Under the pieces are notes generated by a model. It made no database searches, was not told where the DNA came from, and saw only the letters and a program-made list of their open reading frames with translations. DNA of 64,000 nt, taken from positions 45,236 to 109,235 of the forward strand of contig JAUIMC010000013.1 of assembly GCA_030433215.1 (NCBI GenBank), written 5' to 3'. A program made the position numbers and the translations under genes. The DNA comes from Alphaproteobacteria bacterium (lineage in GTDB: Bacteria; Pseudomonadota; Alphaproteobacteria; Caulobacterales; Parvularculaceae). Positions 59,532 to 64,000 of the stretch are shown here, piece after piece. Numbering within the stretch: position 1 is the stretch's first letter; each line of letters begins with the position of its first letter.

Positions 59532-60450
59532 CCGCCGCCGCGCGCCGCATTTTTCTGTTCTGCTGTACGGCGTCGAGACTGAAGACGGCGAGCGCCGCCC
59601 AGATCAGCCCGAAACACACGGCGTGATAGGTCGTGAAAGGCTCCCCGTAATAAAGCCCCAGAATGAACTGACCGGTCGGACCGATATATTGCAGGAAGCC
59701 GATGGTCGAAAAGCGCAGCCGCCGCGCCGCCAGCGCAAACAGGAGCAGCGGCACCACGGTGACGGGACCGGCAAGGATCAGCAGCGCATCCATGCCGAGG
59801 CCGACATGCCCGAAGGCGATGCCTTGCGTCTTCGCAAACCAGATCAGGAAAACAAGCGCGAAAGGCGACAGAAGCGCGGTCTCGATGAAAAGGCCCGGCA
59901 TGCCGCCGACATTAAGCGTCTTGCGCACATAGCCGTAAGTCGTGAACGAGACCGCCAGGAGCAAGGACACCCAGGGGAAAACCCCGGCGCCGAAGGTCAG
60001 AACCGCAACGCCGGTCGCAGCGAGGGCGACGGCGGCGATCTGCGTGCGGTTCAGTTTTTCCTTGAGGACGAAAACCCCGGCGGCGACGAACATCAAAGGA
60101 TTGATGTAATAGCCGAGGCTCGCCTGCAAAACGCGCTCATTGGCGACGGCCCAGACATAGAGCAGCCAGTTGAGGGCGATGACGGCGGCGGACAGGCCGA
60201 GCAGCATGACAACGCGCGATGACGCGAAGGCGGCGAGCGTTTCACGCCATTGCTTGCGGAAAGTCAGAATGAGCGCGCCAAAAGGCAAAGACCACAAAAT
60301 GCGGTGGCCGACGATTTCCATGGGATCGACGCCGCCGAGCGCTTTCAGATAGACCGGCAGCATGCCCCACAGGCCATAGGCGAAGACGCCGCAGATGAGG
60401 CCGAGCCTCACGGCGCTGTCGGCTGGGGTTTTACTGTTCGCGTCTGACAT
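59494..60450 (-). CDS. rarD: EamA/RarD family transporter
   Basis: 318 aa with ten hydrophobic helices in two EamA repeats. GLICGVFAYGLWGMLPVYLKALGGVDPMEIVGHRILWSLPFG is the RarD signature, with NWLLYVWAVANERVLQASLGYYINPL following. RarD-type proteins are drug/metabolite exporters; the E. coli one is called chloramphenicol-sensitivity protein though its substrate is unclear. No partner gene. Confidence 0.93.
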   Translation of the reverse strand: MSDANSKTPADSAVRLGLICGVFAYGLWGMLPVYLKALGGVDPMEIVGHRILWSLPFGALILTFRKQWRETLAAFASSRVVMLLGLSAAVIALNWLLYVWAVANERVLQASLGYYINPLMFVAAGVFVLKEKLNRTQIAAVALAATGVAVLTFGAGVFPWVSLLLAVSFTTYGYVRKTLNVGGMPGLFIETALLSPFALVFLIWFAKTQGIAFGHVGLGMDALLILAGPVTVVPLLLFALAARRLRFSTIGFLQYIGPTGQFILGLYYGEPFTTYHAVCFGLIWAALAVFSLDAVQQNRKMRRAAAASPPVSAYPKSS

Positions 60451-60595
60451 AAATCACCGGGCAGTGGCGGATCAGGGCTTTAACGGAGCGCGCCGGCTCT
60501 GTCCGCCCGGAACTTGCGATTCAGGCTATGGGACGTCGCTTCCCGGCGCGCAAGCCCGTGCTCCAGCATTTATCGTATCATGGTGGATAGGAACG

Positions 60596-61348
60596 CTATT
60601 GCGTGATCCCGTCGGCGCGCAGCTTCCTGACAATGCGCGCGAAGGCGGCTTCCTCGCCGTTCGTTCTGTACAAGGCGGTGATGACGATGCGTCCGTCCCG
60701 GGTTTCCGCAGCGGATATGCCCTCATAGACGAACCCTTCGCCGGACAGAGGCTCGGGCGCACGGTAGAATTTCGGATTGTCGTTGAGTTTCGTCAGCTCC
60801 TGATCGAGGGCGCGGCGCACGACGAATTCGAGCGGTAAATATTTCGAGAGGCCGGTCTGTTCCGAGAGTTCGAACAGGTCGAGTCGCGCCTGTAGTTTTC
60901 CGTTTTCGACATAAGGGGTGAGCGCGACATCGATGCTGCCGGTTTCCTGGGCGAGTCGGGTCGGATTACCCTGGCCGCGAAGCCCGCAGGACCAGTATTC
61001 GATTTCCAGATAGATGGAAAAGCGGATGGCGTTGTCGGGAAAGCTGATGCGCGGCTGGCCGGACCGCCAGCGCTCGCCGCAACGCGACCGCCGCGCCGCG
61101 ATCCAGTTTTCAAGATCGTCCTCGGTCTGCGTCACGAATTTTGTGACGTCGGTGACGAGCGCCAGTTTCAGATCGCCGCGCTGTGCGGCGGCCCTGTCAG
61201 CGTGAAATTCAATATCGGCGATGACCGGCCGGCCCGCGAGATTCACCGTCGTCGGTTCGTCGTAGATTTTCTGATAGCCGGCGGGAGCCTGGGCGAAGGC
61301 GGCGCCGGAAAGGGCAAGAGCCGAGAACAGGAATGTGAAAAGACGCAT
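60596..61348 (-). CDS. Secreted protein of unknown function
   Basis: 250 aa. Signal peptide ending AAFA-QA, then a beta-rich mature part with paired cysteines (SRCGERWR and YWSCGL), which probably form a disulfide. No family recognised. Conserved strands (FSIYLEIEYWSCGLRGQG and IVITALYRT) suggest a compact envelope domain. It lies 58 bp downstream of asd on the same strand behind a hairpin. Confidence 0.6.
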   Translation of the reverse strand: MRLFTFLFSALALSGAAFAQAPAGYQKIYDEPTTVNLAGRPVIADIEFHADRAAAQRGDLKLALVTDVTKFVTQTEDDLENWIAARRSRCGERWRSGQPRISFPDNAIRFSIYLEIEYWSCGLRGQGNPTRLAQETGSIDVALTPYVENGKLQARLDLFELSEQTGLSKYLPLEFVVRRALDQELTKLNDNPKFYRAPEPLSGEGFVYEGISAAETRDGRIVITALYRTNGEEAAFARIVRKLRADGITQ

Positions 61349-61363
61349 GGAGCGAGCCTAACA

Positions 61364-61383
61364 GGACGGGCTTTCGCCCGTCC
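61364..61383 (-). terminator. Hairpin between asd and the secreted protein gene
   Basis: GGACGGGC / GCCCGTCC, a perfect 8-bp stem with a four-base loop, 24 bases after the asd stop on the minus strand. The sequence after it (TGTTAGG) is U-poor, so termination may be partial. Confidence 0.55.
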
Positions 61384-61406
61384 AGTTAGACTTTGCACAG
61401 TCAGAT

Positions 61407-62432
61407 TTAGGCCGCTTCGCGTACGAGGCCGCGATTGAGGACGAGCTCGGCGATCTGAACGGCGTTCAGCGCTGCGCCTTTTCTGAGATTGTCGGAGACG
61501 CACCAGAAGGCGAGGCCGTTCTCGACCGTCGGATCGACGCGGATGCGGGATACGAAGGTGGCGAAATCGCCGACGCATTCGACCGGCGTCACATAGCCGC
61601 CGTCCTCGCGCTTGTCGACGACGAGCAGGCCCGGCGCCTCGCGCAGGATCTCGCGGGCTTCGTCATCGGAGAGCGGTTTTTCGAATTCGACATTCACCGC
61701 CTCGGCGTGACCGACGAAAACCGGCACGCGCACGCAGGTCGCCGTGAGCTTGATCTTCTTGTCGAGAATCTTCTTCGTCTCCGCCGTCATCTTCCATTCT
61801 TCTTTGGTGAAGCCGTCTTCCATGAAGACGTCGATATGGGGGATGACATTGAAGGCGATCTGCTTGGTGAATTTCGACGGCGTCGGATCGTCATTCACGA
61901 AAATGCCCTTCGTCTGGTTGAAGAGCTCGTCCATGGCTTCCTTGCCGGCGCCGGAGGTCGACTGATAGGTCGACACGACCACGCGCTTGATGGTCGCGGC
62001 GTCATGCAGCGGCTTTAGCGCGACGACGAGCTGCGCGGTGGAACAGTTCGGGTTGGCGATGATGTTTTTCTTGCGCGCGCCCGCGACCGCATCGGCGTTC
62101 ACTTCCGGCACGATCAGCGGCACGTCCGGGTCCATGCGGAAATGCGAGGAGTTGTCGATGACGATGGCGCCCGCGGCGGCGGCTTTCGGCGCCCATTCCT
62201 TGGCGACCGATCCGCCTGCGGCCATCAGGACGATGTCCACTTTGGAGAAGTCGAACTGTTCGATGTCGCGGCATTTCAACGTTCGGTCGCCATAGGAAAT
62301 CTCGCGGCCAATCGACTGGCGCGAGGCGAGGGCGAAGACTTCCTTCGCCGGGAACAGGCGTTCTTCAAGGATGGCCAGCATTTCCTGGCCGACATTGCCG
62401 GTGGCGCCGACAACCGCGACGTTGACTTCCAT
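61407..62432 (-). CDS. asd: Aspartate-semialdehyde dehydrogenase
   Basis: 341 aa. The NADP site VVGATGNVGQEML, the catalytic cysteine in IIANPNCSTAQL (C130), and STYQSTSGAGKEAMDEL and RVPVFVGHAEAVNVEF cover the whole enzyme. It reduces aspartyl phosphate on the route to lysine, threonine and methionine. ATG 62432 has GGAG nine bases upstream. A well-formed hairpin follows the gene. Confidence 0.97.
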   Translation of the reverse strand: MEVNVAVVGATGNVGQEMLAILEERLFPAKEVFALASRQSIGREISYGDRTLKCRDIEQFDFSKVDIVLMAAGGSVAKEWAPKAAAAGAIVIDNSSHFRMDPDVPLIVPEVNADAVAGARKKNIIANPNCSTAQLVVALKPLHDAATIKRVVVSTYQSTSGAGKEAMDELFNQTKGIFVNDDPTPSKFTKQIAFNVIPHIDVFMEDGFTKEEWKMTAETKKILDKKIKLTATCVRVPVFVGHAEAVNVEFEKPLSDDEAREILREAPGLLVVDKREDGGYVTPVECVGDFATFVSRIRVDPTVENGLAFWCVSDNLRKGAALNAVQIAELVLNRGLVREAA

Positions 62433-62614
62433 TTTGGATACTCCAGTTAACGGGCCGCGAAAAACGATGCTGAGCCGATAATGTCAACCCGGCCCTGCGG
62501 CCGGGCGCTTTTGCGCCGGAATGGGCGGGATTTCCAGAGAAAAAATGTCAACAAAGGATCAGTCAGGCTATAAGACGTGTTCTTTCCCGACAGACTTCCT
62601 TTCCAGGAGTTTTC

Positions 62615-63841
62615 ATGCCCGATTTCGCCAGCGATCCAATGGCGGCCGATCTGGTTCATCTGGCGGTTGCGCTGGCGATCGGTTTCCTCATCGGTTTTGA
62701 ACGGGAGCACACGCACCGGGCTGAGGCGCGCGAGCGCAGTTTCGCCGGCGCGCGCACCTTCTCCCTGACGGCGCTGGCGGGCGCGGTGTCGGGGCTGGCC
62801 GATCCGGGGCTGATCCTTCCCGTCGCTGCGTTGATGGCGATCGCTCTTTTGACGGCCGTTTCTTATTGGGCGACGGCGAAGGATAAACCGGGCGCCGGCG
62901 GCACCACAGAGATCGCACTTTTCGTGACGTTCATCCTCGGGCTTGCGGCGGTGCGCGGACATGTCCTGACGGCGGCGGTCGGCGGCGTCGCCACTGCGAT
63001 TATTCTCAGCATCAAGGAAAGCGTGCAGCGTTGGGCGTCGGCGTTGAGCGAGGACGAGCTTTACGCGGCGCTGCGGTTCCTCGCTATTTCCGTGATCATC
63101 CTGCCGGTCCTGCCGAACGAGGCTTTCGGGCCATACGATGCGCTCAATCTGCGCGATATCTGGCTGATGGTTGTTTTTATCAGCGGGCTTTCCTTCCTTG
63201 GCTATTGGCTAATCAAATTCGCGGGCGCCGGGCGCGGCGTGTTGCTGACAGGGTTCGCGGGCGGGCTCGCTTCATCGACGGCGACGACGCTCTCGCTGTC
63301 GCGTTTTACGAAAAGCGGGGTTGAGCCGCGCGAGCTTGCCGCCGGGATCGTCGCCGCCAATGTGATGATGCTGTTGCGGATCGGTCTTCTTGTCGCGGCG
63401 CTCGCCCGGGAGGTGCTTGTGGCGCTGGCGCCGGGGCTTGCGGCGGCGGGGCTTGTGGGCGCTGGCGCCATGCTCTGGTTGCGCAGGGGCGATAATCACG
63501 CCGAAGAACAGGAGAGCATGCTCAAGCTCGGCAATCCCATGGAAATCAAACCGGCGCTGGTTTTTGCGGCGCTGCTCGCGATTATTTCCGTCGCGGCGAG
63601 TTTTGGCGCGGAGCGGTTCGGCCAATCGGATGCGATTACGCTGATTGCGGGCCGTCAGGCGGCGTCCGGCTCGATCGCCATGAATGCGGCGGCGCTGGCG
63701 GTGATGTTCGCAGCGGCGTCGAATATTGTGCTGAAAGCGGGCATGTCGTGGGTCATTGGCGGCAAGCCGCTGGGGGTTCGGGTGGGCGCTATCTTTGTCG
63801 CGATGATCGCCGCGGGCGCGTTCGCGCTTGTGGTGTCCTAG
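62615..63841 (+). CDS. MgtC/SapB-type membrane protein with DUF4010 domain
   Basis: 408 aa with about eleven hydrophobic helices. The N-terminal MgtC-like part (LAVALAIGFLIGFEREHTHR, then FAGARTFSLTALAGAVSGL) is followed by the DUF4010 domain (from about 170, with GFAGGLASSTATTLSLSRFTK). The combination is a common two-domain protein, suspected to be a transporter or stress-linked channel, but no function is proven. AGGAG lies before the ATG. Its stop overlaps that of the next gene by four bases. Confidence 0.88.
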   Translation: MPDFASDPMAADLVHLAVALAIGFLIGFEREHTHRAEARERSFAGARTFSLTALAGAVSGLADPGLILPVAALMAIALLTAVSYWATAKDKPGAGGTTEIALFVTFILGLAAVRGHVLTAAVGGVATAIILSIKESVQRWASALSEDELYAALRFLAISVIILPVLPNEAFGPYDALNLRDIWLMVVFISGLSFLGYWLIKFAGAGRGVLLTGFAGGLASSTATTLSLSRFTKSGVEPRELAAGIVAANVMMLLRIGLLVAALAREVLVALAPGLAAAGLVGAGAMLWLRRGDNHAEEQESMLKLGNPMEIKPALVFAALLAIISVAASFGAERFGQSDAITLIAGRQAASGSIAMNAAALAVMFAAASNIVLKAGMSWVIGGKPLGVRVGAIFVAMIAAGAFALVVS

Positions 63842-64000
63842 GCGCTGGCAAAGGCGCCGAACGGCACGATCTTGTTTTGCGCGTCATGGCCGATATCGGC
63901 GCGGCCGAGATAGGGAACGCCGGTTCGCTCACACCAATATTGGATGATCTCTTCTTCGCTTGATCCGAAAGGCCGGTCGTTTTCCGGCACGTCGCTGAGC
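63838..64000 (-). CDS. C-terminal end of an S66-family LD-carboxypeptidase-like protein
   Basis: The gene runs in from the right edge; only its last 53 codons are visible. They read LSDVPENDRPFGSSEEEIIQYW, then GVPYLGRADIGHDAQNKIVPFGAFASA. The F-G-x-S-x-E-E-I-I helix and the G-H-x-x-x-N-x-x-x-P-F-G end match the C-terminus of LdcA/MccF-type peptidases, whose catalytic His is the one in GH. It would trim muropeptides or peptide toxins. The call rests on a short piece. Confidence 0.6.
   Translation of the reverse strand, partial: LSDVPENDRPFGSSEEEIIQYWCERTGVPYLGRADIGHDAQNKIVPFGAFASA

Overview
This is a GC-rich chromosomal segment from an alphaproteobacterium. The signs are the rpoH / rluD / DUF6476-like neighbourhood, the ubiA - rsmE - gshA gene order, an alphaproteobacterial HNH endonuclease, a tRNA-His with a G1:U72 end and A73 in place of the usual G-1:C73, and a TTAA-N7-TTAA CtrA-type site. 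The lineage is probably near Parvularculales, Hyphomonadales or Caulobacterales, but I cannot fix the order or genus without a search. I see no prophage, insertion sequence, CRISPR array or plasmid backbone.

Layout. Positions 1-12390 are mostly housekeeping: rpoH (partial), rluD, small membrane proteins, an MscS channel, an orphan phage-tail-like DUF2793 protein, msrB, ubiA, a GIY-YIG gene framed by two REP/BIME-like inverted repeat pairs, rsmE, gshA, an AlkA-type glycosylase, an HNH nuclease, an M48 lipoprotein protease and tRNA-His. From 12586 to 50251 the window is dominated by surface polysaccharide genes. A glycosyltransferase, an O-antigen-ligase-like protein and a flippase form a Wzx/Wzy-type unit (12586-16743). 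A three-gene type I secretion operon without a visible substrate follows (17025-21655). Next come the Kdo genes kdsA, kdsB and kdsD, with a histidine-phosphatase-fold gene between kdsA and kdsB and a heparinase II/III lipoprotein after kdsD. A second block (27968-45475) holds glycosyltransferases including a tandem double GT4, a pyruvyltransferase-like protein, two methyltransferases, a candidate 2-oxoglutarate dioxygenase, an ABC-type polysaccharide exporter (Wzm/Wzt), wecB and wecC for UDP-ManNAcA, rfbC and an SGNH acyltransferase. After nrdB, which has two NrdR-type boxes 31 bp apart, an AGE epimerase, a mannose-1-phosphate guanylyltransferase and a UDP-sugar epimerase form a tight operon. 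Positions 50248-64000 return to general functions: a lipoprotein-type subtilisin autotransporter, an AGCS symporter, an N-carbamoylputrescine amidase-like enzyme, hydrolases, a thioesterase, RarD, asd, an MgtC/DUF4010 membrane protein and the tail of an S66-like peptidase.

How the genes fit together. The window can supply CMP-Kdo (kdsD, kdsA, kdsB, and possibly the histidine-phosphatase gene in place of the missing kdsC), UDP-ManNAcA (wecB/wecC) and GDP-mannose (AGE epimerase plus manC). It also carries two chemically different export routes. The most interesting leads are the phosphatase inside the Kdo cluster, the GIY-YIG/repeat unit, the palindromic elements plus NrdR boxes upstream of nrdB, the undescribed oxygenase/methyltransferase pair in the polysaccharide block, the orphan DUF2793 protein, and a habit of convergent genes sharing a 4-bp stop-codon overlap. 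All functional calls rest on reading motifs by eye; no database search was run.
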